Positions 7,751-16,553 of a stretch of DNA of 64,000 nt are shown piece after piece. Both the position numbers and the translations under genes were made by a program. The notes below the pieces were generated by a model that did not search any database, was not told the DNA's origin, and saw only the letters and a program-made list of their open reading frames with translations. Source of the DNA: a virus; the IMG/VR virus record IMGVR_UViG_3300026521_000466, positions 62,001-126,000 of that record. The stretch is one strand, 5' to 3'. Position 1 is the first letter of the stretch; every line of letters begins with the position of its first letter.

Positions 7751-10120
7751 ATGAGCTTAGATATACTTAGACGTGTGGATTATGCTTCTGGGCCAGAGGG
7801 TATTGTAAATGCTGAACTGGTGAACATTATGGCATTTAACATTGCCAACGCTGTAGATTACGAGGGCTTTGACGATATCGGTGAAGAGTTGCAACTCCGT
7901 ACTGTGTTTGAACACCTGATTAATTTTAACCATTTTACAGTGGGAGGAACAGCAAATGACGTGGAGATCACCAACCTTGCAGCGGTATCAACCTATGTTG
8001 ATGGCATGTATATAAAGTTCACCGCAAAGCACACGAATACCGGCAGCATGACGTTGAAGGTAAACAGCGGTAATGCTTTAGCTATGAAAATGATGGGTGG
8101 TGACGAAGTACCTGCTGGGTTTATTCGTGCCGGTGAAGATGTAATTGCTATTTTCAATGGAACAGACTTTACTGTCCTTTCCATTAGTGACAGAAAAATT
8201 ATTGGTAATCTTAATAATCAAGTTGAGATACTGCCTACTGGCGTACAATGGATTAAGTCAGGCGCTGGTAAATATAACGCTATAGTGTCAGATGATGGTA
8301 GCGATATGTCTATTGGTTATAAAGGAGATGAAGATGAAGCATTTACTAAGCTGTTATCATTTCAATCAGATGGTGAAGTGCTACTGCATAAAGCAGGTAC
8401 AACAGGCGCTAGCCTAATTAACAAATTTCAACTTGATGGATCTATTAGCGCCATTTATGATACAATGAACACATATCAAGGTATCTTATACCCTGAAGTA
8501 TATGATGGTCCGTCATTAATATCAGCCACTGACGTTAATTCTTTTGTGGCTGCCGCGAATAGTCTGAACTATAAAAGATTAGAATATGATGTAACTATTG
8601 AGTTGGCCGAAGGCACATATGCATTAAATAATGATGGTGGATATGGTGTGAAATTCACCCATATAAATGATAATGGAGACACAAATCAAAAATTTAATAG
8701 ACTAACTATTAAAGCAGCTGATAATGCAGAGGTGATAATAGAAGGAACATGCCGAGATTGTGGAGATGGCTTGAATGAGGATACTGTATTTGGTATTTCT
8801 GCGTCTAATAATATAGCGATTAAAGATATTAAATTTTCAAATGCAACACGTTGGTTAATGAATATAATTATGTCCACAGATATTAGGATGTCTAATATAA
8901 GTACTGTCGAAGATGATAATTGGTGTAATACATGGCTGTATATAAGTGGTCATTCAACTGTATACATGTCACACTGTACTATACATAATGCTTATCAGGG
9001 GATACAAGGCATGCGTTCCACTATTACATATGATCACATATCATTTACAGCGGATGATGAGGACCACGGCGAACCAGCGATCGGAATGGCAGCCTCTTTT
9101 TGGGGATGTGATTTAATAGATTATGGCTATGGGTTCATGAATATGAATAATTACGAAGTAGGAATCTCAGTAAGTAAATGCACCGGAACAATACATGTTG
9201 CTTTTGATAGTGTTGTAGATAGACCTTTAAAGATAACTGACTCAAGTATTAAGTCAGTTCAAGTTAACGGCGGGTCCTGTAACAACACCGCAGTAGAGAT
9301 TCAAAATTCAACAATTGATATACTTAATGTTGCAGATATTGATAATTCAGTTTATGCGGTATATATAAAAGATTCAGAAATCGGCAGTGGTTACATATCA
9401 GACCTTTACCGTAATTTATATCCTGTATATATTGAAAACAGCCTACTAAAAAATTTCCAAGACATCACCGTTGCAGGAGACACAGAAGATGATCGTGGAA
9501 TTCGGGCCATTAACTCGACTATACATGTTGACGATATAATTGCAAACAATGTAAAATGGGGATGTCAATTTGAACGATGTGAATTATTTATCAATGGTGA
9601 TATTACTTTAACAGGTAGGGATGATACAAGAGGAGACGACGATTCGTTTGGGATTATTTTGAATAAGTCTTCCCTCATTAGATATTTAGGAATTACAAAT
9701 ATCAATATCGATAAATTTCACTATGGCGTTAGATGTTATAATAATGCATTATTTAATAACTCCAATTTAACAATTAATGATGTATCGGTAGGGTTATATG
9801 CCATCTATAGTTCCAAGATATATGCTAATTATGCAACTATTCAGAATTGTAGCTCGGTAGCGGTATATGCAAGTGATTTGTCTATATGTAAAATTAATTA
9901 TTCTGATATAACTATGGTAAATGATGAAGGTGTTATTTTTAAGGCAGAAAGAAAGGCAAGTATAGATGGTTGGGATGCTACTATAAATAATCCAAATACA
10001 GATATGCTTATTTATTCTAGTAAAGGAGCGTATATAGACATGCACGGAAATGCAGATGACTATACATTGAATATTGAGCCAAACACTGTTACTATTGACG
10101 GAACAATACGAATATCATAA
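7751..10120 (+). CDS. Tail spike/fibre with parallel beta-helix (789 aa)
   Basis: The N-terminal 150 residues look like a virion-attachment domain, including a small beta domain with FTAKHTNTGSMTLKVN and FIRAGEDVIAIFNGTDFTVL, a pattern common in phage fibre proteins. From about residue 240 to the end the protein shows rung-like repeats rich in Asn, Ser, Ile and Asp (for example SASNNIAIKDIKFSNATRW, INSTIHVDDIIANNVKW), typical of right-handed parallel beta-helices of the pectate-lyase/tailspike type. Such spikes bind or degrade host surface glycans. No catalytic residues can be assigned by eye. It ends in a short beta segment without a chaperone domain. Confidence 0.8.
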   Translation: MSLDILRRVDYASGPEGIVNAELVNIMAFNIANAVDYEGFDDIGEELQLRTVFEHLINFNHFTVGGTANDVEITNLAAVSTYVDGMYIKFTAKHTNTGSMTLKVNSGNALAMKMMGGDEVPAGFIRAGEDVIAIFNGTDFTVLSISDRKIIGNLNNQVEILPTGVQWIKSGAGKYNAIVSDDGSDMSIGYKGDEDEAFTKLLSFQSDGEVLLHKAGTTGASLINKFQLDGSISAIYDTMNTYQGILYPEVYDGPSLISATDVNSFVAAANSLNYKRLEYDVTIELAEGTYALNNDGGYGVKFTHINDNGDTNQKFNRLTIKAADNAEVIIEGTCRDCGDGLNEDTVFGISASNNIAIKDIKFSNATRWLMNIIMSTDIRMSNISTVEDDNWCNTWLYISGHSTVYMSHCTIHNAYQGIQGMRSTITYDHISFTADDEDHGEPAIGMAASFWGCDLIDYGYGFMNMNNYEVGISVSKCTGTIHVAFDSVVDRPLKITDSSIKSVQVNGGSCNNTAVEIQNSTIDILNVADIDNSVYAVYIKDSEIGSGYISDLYRNLYPVYIENSLLKNFQDITVAGDTEDDRGIRAINSTIHVDDIIANNVKWGCQFERCELFINGDITLTGRDDTRGDDDSFGIILNKSSLIRYLGITNINIDKFHYGVRCYNNALFNNSNLTINDVSVGLYAIYSSKIYANYATIQNCSSVAVYASDLSICKINYSDITMVNDEGVIFKAERKASIDGWDATINNPNTDMLIYSSKGAYIDMHGNADDYTLNIEPNTVTIDGTIRIS

Positions 10121-10138
10121 GAAACTAAAGGACCACAA

Positions 10139-10609
10139 ATGACTAGATTTGAAGAACAAGCAATAAAAAGAGCAGAACATATGCTTAGGATAATGAAAAA
10201 AGAAGATCCGAACACTCCATACACACTTGAAGATTTTATAATAAAAAAACCAAAGGCGCTAGAGCAAGCGCCTTCTCTTCAAATAGAAAGTATTGAAGAG
10301 AAGCCCGGTTTTACAGAAGACTTTTTTATAGGACAAATTGAAAGATTTATCCAAAATGAAGTGAAGAGATTAAACAAAGCAAAGAAGATCAAACTTCAGA
10401 ATAAAATATCATGTAAACTCTATGGTGAAACAGAGGGATATATTTATCAGCAAGAGTGTATTGATATCTGGAACTGGTCCGTAAAAGATGTTTATGAGCC
10501 TATGAGAGTCTGGAAAGATACACTCACAGAGATTCCCACATTGGAAGAGTTTGAAGCAGAACTTAACAAACATAAGTATACAGTAGTATACCCTGAAGAG
10601 GAGGAGTAA
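10139..10609 (+). CDS. Unknown charged protein (156 aa)
   Basis: It starts 18 bases after the tail-spike stop and is followed by the next gene after three bases, so it belongs to the same operon. The sequence is highly charged and helical, with a basic stretch around residues 75-95 and an acidic C-terminus ending EEEE. No motif recognised. A fibre-assembly or chaperone function is possible from location only. Confidence 0.7.
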   Translation: MTRFEEQAIKRAEHMLRIMKKEDPNTPYTLEDFIIKKPKALEQAPSLQIESIEEKPGFTEDFFIGQIERFIQNEVKRLNKAKKIKLQNKISCKLYGETEGYIYQQECIDIWNWSVKDVYEPMRVWKDTLTEIPTLEEFEAELNKHKYTVVYPEEEE

Positions 10610-10612
10610 TTT

Positions 10613-11032
10613 ATGTTTGAAGTGTTATTCCTTATATTTTCAAATGCGGTAATATTTACTATTATCGTGTTCTCATTCATGATAATAGTTCCTATCAATA
10701 TGTTGAGACATATCGTGCTCTCTTTTGATATAAGTGAGTATCTCTATACACTCCTTAAAGGATTGGACCAACTGGGGGGTAGTATCATATATGGTACGGA
10801 GGATTATACTATTTCATCATGGACGTACTACCTCTATAAAAAGAAAGGAAATATCTATGCAAAATACTTTATGGCCTTAATAGACGGCTTAGCAATGGGT
10901 ATGTCATATATACTGTATAAACTAGGTACTCTTAGTGAAGAGGATTATCTTTGGAACAAGAACCATTGCCAAAACAGTTTTATCGACGAAACAAAAACGC
11001 TATACGAAAAAGGAAAGAGTCACATGGAGTAG
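10613..11032 (+). CDS. Small membrane protein (139 aa)
   Basis: A good ribosome site (GAGGAGGAG) overlaps the preceding stop. Residues 3-32 form one or two hydrophobic helices. The following domain holds the pattern GGSIIYGTEDYTISSW and a later HCQNSF, which resembles a small family of phage proteins with a GG-x-D-x-TIS core that I have seen annotated only as hypothetical. Function unknown; a role at the membrane during lysis or infection is possible. It is the last gene of the tail operon and ends in a shared palindrome. Confidence 0.7.
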   Translation: MFEVLFLIFSNAVIFTIIVFSFMIIVPINMLRHIVLSFDISEYLYTLLKGLDQLGGSIIYGTEDYTISSWTYYLYKKKGNIYAKYFMALIDGLAMGMSYILYKLGTLSEEDYLWNKNHCQNSFIDETKTLYEKGKSHME

Positions 11033-11048
11033 CGATCGCTACTCCATG
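11023..11048. terminator. 26-base perfect palindrome between convergent genes
   Basis: CATGGAGTAGCGA and its exact complement. It contains both stop codons (TAG of the plus gene, TAG of the minus gene) and probably ends transcription from both sides. Confidence 0.65.
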
Positions 11049-12259
11049 ACTTTCTGTTCTTTTAGTTCTTTATGTATAAGTTCCAGTAATTCAGTGGTCT
11101 CTTTCTGAGTCCAGTTTTTATTACTAGGATCAATCACATTACGCTCTTTCAGCATTTGCTCCATAGCATAAGTATTTCCATCTCTCCAGACAATCTCTAT
11201 CCTATGCATAGTGGCGAAGTTAGGATAACGGTTGTATATCTCTTTACTATAACCTAACTGTTTCATAAACATACGGACCTTCTTAAACTCCCCCTTCCGA
11301 ATCAATGACATAGCATAATCCACATCCTTCACTTCCATTTCAGAAGGGAACCAAATCTTATTCTTATCCTCCATAATATCCACTACAACTTCAGTATGTG
11401 TGAACAGATGATAGATGACAAATAGTGGAGCGTCTATCTCGATAAAATTTAAGTTGTTATATCCAGTCTGCATATCAAGTGCACTTATATTTCGATCCCA
11501 TCTATACTCATTATAGTTTAAATTTGCATTATATTTATCATTATAGAATGAAACATTTCCAAATGATTGTGTTGGTTTATATACTAAATAATCAGTTATG
11601 CATTTAAACGGCCCTGTTGAAATATACGTTGAACCAACGAATACCTCATGCGCTTCTTTCACTTCTTTAATGCTCAGCATTTTATTTACAAGAGCTATCA
11701 ACTCTATGGTGGAATTACTTCGATCCATAGAGACCATCTTTTGTATTATGTCTGCTTGAAATGCTATATCTTCTGCATAACCGCCTATGGTCATAGTAAC
11801 CTCTTCTTCACATAAGGAGTCGCTGGAGACATCAACTACTCTGGCTGAGACACTGACAATAGTAGCTATCGATTTTATAACCACTGTCGCCCACATATGT
11901 TTTGGAAGCGTTACTCTGAATACATAGTATGGTGCATCTGATACAATATATTCACTTTCAGGAACATTAGCAATCATCACAGCTCTTAGGTTAGTGTGGA
12001 GATGCCCATTCTTTACATGTCCATACCTCATCAATTCAAAGTGCTCATCATCGATCATGGATGCTGGCTTTACTAACTTAACAGGGTAATATTCCACCGG
12101 ACGAGAAGGTCGATTGCCCGCTCCCTCTTTCAACAGTGCTTCAAACCTCTTTTCTGGATAGTTCGCTTTATCTTTTCCTCTGGATACTGCCGCAAATTGA
12201 GTAACCCACTCATGGACTACATCTTTCTCAGGGTCAAATTTAAAGACCTCTATATTCAT
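11039..12259 (-). CDS. Unknown protein (406 aa)
   Basis: The ATG at 12259 overlaps the TGA of the upstream gene. The protein is soluble and mixed alpha/beta, with a beta-rich middle (residues 90-160) and a helical C-terminal domain from about residue 310. It carries no Walker, nuclease or protease signature that I can see. It is the third gene downstream of the early-type promoter at 13383-13392, although a terminator lies in between. Function not assigned. Confidence 0.7.
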   Translation of the reverse strand: MNIEVFKFDPEKDVVHEWVTQFAAVSRGKDKANYPEKRFEALLKEGAGNRPSRPVEYYPVKLVKPASMIDDEHFELMRYGHVKNGHLHTNLRAVMIANVPESEYIVSDAPYYVFRVTLPKHMWATVVIKSIATIVSVSARVVDVSSDSLCEEEVTMTIGGYAEDIAFQADIIQKMVSMDRSNSTIELIALVNKMLSIKEVKEAHEVFVGSTYISTGPFKCITDYLVYKPTQSFGNVSFYNDKYNANLNYNEYRWDRNISALDMQTGYNNLNFIEIDAPLFVIYHLFTHTEVVVDIMEDKNKIWFPSEMEVKDVDYAMSLIRKGEFKKVRMFMKQLGYSKEIYNRYPNFATMHRIEIVWRDGNTYAMEQMLKERNVIDPSNKNWTQKETTELLELIHKELKEQKVME

Positions 12260-12702
12260 TTTCTCTCCTTCAACTGTTTTCTTGCTTCCTCTTCTGTTCC
12301 CCCAAAAGAGTAATTGCCTTCATTGTTTTGGTCTTTTACAAGATACCCTGGTATAGAGAATGACTCCGATAGTGTGCAGTAAAGAATCACTTCAAATAGA
12401 TCGTTGTTTTTATTCAGTATCTTGAATAGATAATCAGATATGATCAAATGTACTCCTTCACTAACTTCACCATTTAGATACCATTTATCGTCTATCTCCT
12501 CTAAATACCCAGGCACTCCATATGGACACCATTGAATGGTTTGATTTGTTAGATACACATGTTCTATATTAGGCATGTCATAGCGCATTGCCAGTACATC
12601 ACTGCCATGGGTTGTAACTATATCGTTTGACTTACCAACACATGAACTACCAGAAAATACCATCACACCTTTATCGTTATTGATTACTACCGATGAACCC
12701 AT
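12256..12702 (-). CDS. Unknown protein (148 aa)
   Basis: Start chosen at ATG 12702 (MGSSVVINNDKG), which has AAGGAAAAAAGAG upstream; an in-frame ATG at 12747 lies inside the terminator of the previous gene. The sequence includes a Ser/Cys-rich loop SGSSCVGKSNDI that looks superficially like a P-loop but lacks its Gly spacing. A beta-rich N-terminal half is followed by a charged tail. No function recognised. Confidence 0.65.
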   Translation of the reverse strand: MGSSVVINNDKGVMVFSGSSCVGKSNDIVTTHGSDVLAMRYDMPNIEHVYLTNQTIQWCPYGVPGYLEEIDDKWYLNGEVSEGVHLIISDYLFKILNKNNDLFEVILYCTLSESFSIPGYLVKDQNNEGNYSFGGTEEEARKQLKERK

Positions 12703-12731
12703 CTCTTTTTTCCTTTTTAAAAAAAGATAGA

Positions 12732-12748
12732 TGTGGGGAGACCCCACA
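12732..12748 (-). terminator. Terminator after the acidic 194-residue gene
   Basis: Stem TGTGGGG / CCCCACA with an AGA loop, followed on the minus strand by ATCTATCTTTTTTT. Confidence 0.75.
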
Positions 12749-12754
12749 CCATGC

Positions 12755-13339
12755 TTAAACGTGTTCCTCTACGCCATCATCTTCCGGCTCCGCATCCACC
12801 GGATCAGTTTTTGCAGCTTCTGCTTTTTCTGCATCACTGATTGCACGTAACTCATCGGTGGCTTCTTTGATGTGTTGATATGCTGTATCGATGAACTCTT
12901 TCTCCACACCCTCACGCGATGCGCGGATCTCGTTTGTATCCATATTAATGAGGAGTGTGATCCCATCTTTTCCATATTCCATGTTATTTGTCATTGGAAC
13001 ATATCTAAGAGCGAATCCTTTATCTTCACAAATGGTTTTAAGTTTACCATTTGTAATAAGGAACAACTTGATCTCTTCCATCGTATTTGATGTTTCAACC
13101 ATAATTGATCCGATGATATCACTTACCTTATCCGTGCCTTCTTGCACGGTAATAGACTCCACGATAGTTGCTTGGAGCAATTTAATCAACTCATTGATAT
13201 CTTCAATGTTTGGTTCCATAGCAATAATTGCGGCGTATAGTTCCGCGCTCATATTTGATACTTGTGTGTTTCCACAAGTCTCCTCCGTTACTTCCTTAGC
13301 AGTTTCTGCCATTTCAACATTCTCATTTTCGTTAGCCAT
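12755..13339 (-). CDS. Acidic unknown protein (194 aa)
   Basis: A strongly acidic protein with disordered ends: residues 1-30 are rich in Glu/Asn/Thr, and the last 30 residues are rich in Asp, Glu and Ala. The middle is helical. It sits alone between an early-type promoter (13383-13392) and its own terminator, which suggests an early gene expressed independently. Acidic early phage proteins are often inhibitors or DNA mimics, but nothing here proves that. Confidence 0.75.
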   Translation of the reverse strand: MANENENVEMAETAKEVTEETCGNTQVSNMSAELYAAIIAMEPNIEDINELIKLLQATIVESITVQEGTDKVSDIIGSIMVETSNTMEEIKLFLITNGKLKTICEDKGFALRYVPMTNNMEYGKDGITLLINMDTNEIRASREGVEKEFIDTAYQHIKEATDELRAISDAEKAEAAKTDPVDAEPEDDGVEEHV

Positions 13340-13382
13340 GTTTTTTTCCTTTTTTTAGTATACTACATCTGTAGTTCACCAT

Positions 13383-13392
13383 AATAATATAC
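13383..13392 (-). promoter_or_regulatory. Early-type promoter element GTATATTATT
   Basis: Lies 44 bases before the start at 13339, followed on the minus strand by ATGGTGA. An ACTACA/TGTAGT hairpin lies in the leader at about 13363-13376. It abuts the U-tract of the terminator at 13406-13429. Confidence 0.65.
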
Positions 13393-13405
13393 AAAAGAAA
13401 AAATA

Positions 13406-13429
13406 CTATGGTGGATCTCTCCACCATAG
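13406..13429 (-). terminator. Terminator of the fibronectin-like gene
   Basis: Ten-base stem CTATGGTGGA / TCCACCATAG, loop TCTC, followed on the minus strand by TATTTTTTCTTTTG. Confidence 0.8.
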
Positions 13430-13435
13430 ATAAAG

Positions 13436-14320
13436 TTATAGTTGTGTAGGTAATTTAAATGGCAACCTGTTCGTGTTTCTTACTGAATATCTGTATACAT
13501 AGTTCCATATATCACTGCCTGTCTCTCTTACTCTAACAAACAATATAGTTGATAAAGTAACTCCATAGTCCGGTATATTGATGTGATCACCGCTATCAGT
13601 ACCTTCATAGACTTTATTTGAATTCATATCATATATCTCTATATCAAAACTATCGACTGGGTTTATATCAAATGATAAAGGACTTCCCAGAGAATACTCT
13701 ATACTTTCATCAATAATCAACACATTCGAGATATGTGTTCTAAAGACGAAGGATGCAAAATCACTGGTAGTATTTGTTATCGTTGTTATTGAAGCTTTTA
13801 ACACATAGACTTGATTCATCTCTAACTCTTTATGTATGTAGATATAATCAAGTGTACTGCTCTCATTACTTAAATCATAAACAAGATTATTATCCATATC
13901 AAATAGAAACCAATCTACTTTCCGTATTTTATCTTCACTGTCTTTGCTTATCCCCAAGTTAAATCTTAAATATTTGATTGGGTAGAAATCCCCACTATCT
14001 ATAGAGGATACGATCTCCGGTATATCAGCATAGATGGGCGGTATGATAAATAGCTCCATATCATTACTATCTTCCACTTCAAAGATTATTGTATCGCTCC
14101 ATGCCTGATACCCGCCAGGTTCAAGATAGAATCTAACACGCGCATAATATTTTGTGCCTGTAGCTAGTGAAATATTATAATCTCTTGCCAGTAACTCAAC
14201 TTCTTTTTCGTCATCTATCAGCATATCGGAGAAATCTTCATTCTCAGATATTTGTACCCATGTCTTTGTATGTACTTCGTCGTTCTCCAGAGTAGGAGGC
14301 ATTATCTTTACATATAGCAT
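13436..14320 (-). CDS. Fibronectin-III-like beta-sandwich protein, probable virion/adhesin (294 aa)
   Basis: The sequence is nearly all beta strand and falls into about three modules. Each has the spacing of fibronectin type III-like domains: a WxQxSxxxDF start (WVQISENEDFSD), a TKYYARVRF strand and an AWSDTIIFEV end, with a similar TILFVRVRETGSDIW in the last module. Such domains decorate phage capsids and tails and bind carbohydrates weakly. It is a single-gene unit with a strong terminator. A head-decoration or tail-surface role is inferred; no enzymatic residues are seen. Confidence 0.6.
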   Translation of the reverse strand: MLYVKIMPPTLENDEVHTKTWVQISENEDFSDMLIDDEKEVELLARDYNISLATGTKYYARVRFYLEPGGYQAWSDTIIFEVEDSNDMELFIIPPIYADIPEIVSSIDSGDFYPIKYLRFNLGISKDSEDKIRKVDWFLFDMDNNLVYDLSNESSTLDYIYIHKELEMNQVYVLKASITTITNTTSDFASFVFRTHISNVLIIDESIEYSLGSPLSFDINPVDSFDIEIYDMNSNKVYEGTDSGDHINIPDYGVTLSTILFVRVRETGSDIWNYVYRYSVRNTNRLPFKLPTQL

Positions 14321-14427
14321 ATTTATCCTTTATTGAATATCATCATCTAATAGAAACAAAAAAGAAAGAGTACAGGTCTGAGCTTTTACCTCGCATCCTA
14401 CTGTCCCTTAGAAATTGAAAAAAGAAT

Positions 14428-14451
14428 CACTCCATGCTTATGCATAGAGTG
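14428..14451 (-). terminator. Terminator of the SF2 helicase gene
   Basis: CACTCCATGC / GCATAGAGTG hairpin overlapping the end of the gene, then minus-strand ATTCTTTTTTCAATTTC. The same TCTTTTTTCAATTT tail follows the terminator at 16530-16553. Confidence 0.75.
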
Positions 14452-15928
14452 TATTCGGGTATGTAGATTCTGTTATTGTCTTAACTCTCTGCAAGAGATA
14501 CTTTTTATTTCTTCTTACATATTTAGCATGTTGCGGAACTACTGTGGATACTAATTGTGTAAATATTACCTGTACCTCATTTTCTCTCAATCTTCCTATC
14601 ATTTGGAACAGGGCAGATATACTATCCATATTAATAGTATTTAGCGTGTAGATAAGCCCTTTAATGTCAATAGCTGCACCCAATGATTGTGAGTGTGATA
14701 CTCTGATGTCAGGCTCTAAGGCATTCTCATATTTTGAACCGCCTATATATTTCCTTACATCTAAGTCTTTATAGTGTTTCTTCAAACTCTCTGTTAGAAA
14801 ATCTATCATATCAAGAGATGATGCATAAACCAAACACTTATGGCCATCCTCTCTCTTTGACATATAATGTTTATCAATATAGAAAACTACCATGCGGAAG
14901 AACTCTTTTCTCAATCTCTTATTTTGCAATATGAATTTTTCAAATCGCTTATGTGAGTAGCCGTATCCGTATGAGAAGTTCATGCGTTTAGCAGAATGGA
15001 TATGATAGTTTGCATTCTCTATGATAGTAAATCGTTTATATGCCTCCAGCGCTAATCTTGACTCTTTAGGAAACAGTTGTTTATGGAACTTTTCCAATGA
15101 ACTATCCTTCGTGATCAGGGTAGCGCTCAACGCAATCATTCTTTTTGGATCTAGCATCATAGTTGCTATGAATATGTTATTAAACGATTGATGTGTTTCA
15201 TCTGAAAGCATAATGCCTAGATTCTTTTTCTCCATAAACTCATCAGGCTGTAGTGCATATCCATCATTCACTATAGCGGAGTTTGACGTATTTTCAAAAT
15301 AGACCCTCATAGTATCAGCAGACGCGATAACTATTTTGTACTGTTTGCTGTCATCCATAAACTCCTTTAAGGAATCACTCCCCTGTATTACACATATCTC
15401 GTCCTTAGTTACTTTTAGATAGGTTTCGATATCCTCTATCCATTTATCTATATAGCGAGGAAGGATATATATTAGTACACCTTTGTTTATTTTTGATATA
15501 GCCTCTGCAAACATATATGTTTTACCATATCCTGTCTCAGCTTCAACTATGACTCTGTGATGTGATTTATCAGAAACCATACCGTCGATAAAGAACGGTT
15601 GCTCATCACGCGGTGTAAATGATACATTCATCTCAAACGGCACAGTGTCAGTATCAGTCTCTCTTACCGATACGGCGACATCCCGTTTACTAATACCATT
15701 ACTGAATATATGGTAAAAGAACTCTTTCATTAATGTATCGATTATTACATATTCATGTTTATAATTTATATAGTAGTAGTAGCGATCAGACTTTTCATAC
15801 TTGGTAATACCTTTAGATCTTACTGGTTTATAGGTATATGAATTTCTGAGAAATCCTTTTACTACCCTATCCTCTTTGTCATCTGAGGGCAGTACCCTGA
15901 TTGTTTGGTTGTAGCGTATAACTTTCAT
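14438..15928 (-). CDS. Superfamily 2 DNA/RNA helicase (496 aa)
   Basis: Residues 131-137 are the Walker A loop ETGYGKT. The Walker B/DExH box is DETH at 243-246, motif III is SAT within ALSATLI at about 274-280, and QMIGRLRE near residue 460 is motif VI (QxxGRxxR). Together these define a two-RecA-domain SF2 helicase of the UvsW/XPB-like type, which in phages remodels branched DNA in recombination-dependent replication. The 100-residue N-terminus is a separate basic, Tyr-rich domain. An early-type promoter lies 54 bases upstream. It ends TYPNTLYA and has its own terminator. Confidence 0.85.
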   Translation of the reverse strand: MKVIRYNQTIRVLPSDDKEDRVVKGFLRNSYTYKPVRSKGITKYEKSDRYYYYINYKHEYVIIDTLMKEFFYHIFSNGISKRDVAVSVRETDTDTVPFEMNVSFTPRDEQPFFIDGMVSDKSHHRVIVEAETGYGKTYMFAEAISKINKGVLIYILPRYIDKWIEDIETYLKVTKDEICVIQGSDSLKEFMDDSKQYKIVIASADTMRVYFENTSNSAIVNDGYALQPDEFMEKKNLGIMLSDETHQSFNNIFIATMMLDPKRMIALSATLITKDSSLEKFHKQLFPKESRLALEAYKRFTIIENANYHIHSAKRMNFSYGYGYSHKRFEKFILQNKRLRKEFFRMVVFYIDKHYMSKREDGHKCLVYASSLDMIDFLTESLKKHYKDLDVRKYIGGSKYENALEPDIRVSHSQSLGAAIDIKGLIYTLNTINMDSISALFQMIGRLRENEVQVIFTQLVSTVVPQHAKYVRRNKKYLLQRVKTITESTYPNTLYA

Positions 15929-15981
15929 ACCCTCTCCTTATAGTAGTTAAGACATTATCATAGAAACATCTTATGTACAAT

Positions 15982-15991
15982 AATAATATAT
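15982..15991 (-). promoter_or_regulatory. Early-type promoter element ATATATTATT for the helicase
   Basis: Lies 54 bases before the start at 15928 and directly downstream of the U-tract that ends the non-coding RNA. A TAAGATGT/ATGTCTTA leader hairpin (with two G-U pairs) follows. Confidence 0.6.
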
Positions 15992-16003
15992 AAAGAAAAA
16001 AAA

Positions 16004-16475
16004 CTAACCCACGACATCATATGGTTTGCGGCCATATGATGTCGGTTACATACTCACTCAACTGTGCACTGTCGAGGGCTGCTTGCATTTGTACCTTTTC
16101 TGGGTAAAGGCGTCTCCTTCAGGTCAACTCCGGAGATCTTACTTCATAAACTGGGGCTGGTCCCCATTAACGACAGGAGTTACCGATGACCCGGCTATCC
16201 CCACGGCGTTTTACGACATACACGCTCTGCCGGAGCAGGTCAGACTACCCCACTCACTTTTACGAGGCCACAATGCCTCTTCCATATAGCGATATAGTGC
16301 CATGTCCGTTTAGCACTTCAGTCATTTGTTTCGCGCAATGACATTACCCGCCGCGAGAACAGTGTTTGCAAGTCACTGTTCATTTATGGTCCTTTCGGAC
16401 GTGCTTTGGCCGTCGCCGCGATAATCATATCACCAAGTATAACTACCGCAAATACAGAATTTCCTATCCTATACT
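16004..16475 (-). ncRNA. Candidate large structured non-coding RNA (about 470 nt)
   Basis: The whole 620 bases between two genes (15929-16548) lacks a credible ORF. The minus strand has an early-type promoter at 16482-16491 and a strong terminator at 16013-16043, so the block reads as one transcript. Its G+C is about one half by eye, against about one third in the genes around it. Many local hairpins are visible: AACAGTG/CACTGTT (16359-16381), GTCATT/AATGAC (16321-16342), GGGG/CCCC (16154-16166), GTCC/GGAC (16389-16400), AGGC/GCCT near 16265 and TCTCC/GGAGA near 16112-16137. It does not match RNase P, tmRNA or rRNA signatures known to me. Large ornate phage RNAs such as GOLLD or ROOL are possible classes. 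Confidence 0.7.
16013..16043 (-). terminator. Terminator of the non-coding RNA
   Basis: Twelve-base perfect stem GACATCATATGG / CCATATGATGTC with a seven-base loop, then minus-strand GTGGGTTAGTTTTTTTT. Confidence 0.85.
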
Positions 16476-16481
16476 CACAAT

Positions 16482-16491
16482 AATAATATAT
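16482..16491 (-). promoter_or_regulatory. Early-type promoter element ATATATTATT for the non-coding RNA
   Basis: Followed on the minus strand by ATTGTGAG, matching the GTG seen at the same spacing in other copies. No protein-coding start follows it for more than 500 bases, so it must serve the RNA. Confidence 0.65.
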
Positions 16492-16529
16492 AAACATAGT
16501 ATCTTGGAAATTGAAAAAAGATAATGTCA

Positions 16530-16553
16530 CCTAGGTGGAATTAACCACCTAGG
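16530..16553 (-). terminator. Terminator of the RNA polymerase operon
   Basis: Nine-base stem CCTAGGTGG / CCACCTAGG overlapping the end of the beta-prime gene, followed on the minus strand by ATTATCTTTTTTCAATTT. Confidence 0.8.

Noticed and set aside
12256-12702. Possible P-loop in SGSSCVGKSNDI
   Set aside because: It resembles GxxxxGKS at first sight, but the leading Gly spacing differs (only SGSSCVGKS) and no Walker B or RecA-like strand pattern follows in this small beta-rich protein.
16026-16289. An 87-codon plus-strand frame inside the non-coding block
   Set aside because: It has no ribosome site, begins inside the terminator stem of the opposite strand and follows the hairpin-rich GC pattern rather than codon usage of the genes around it.
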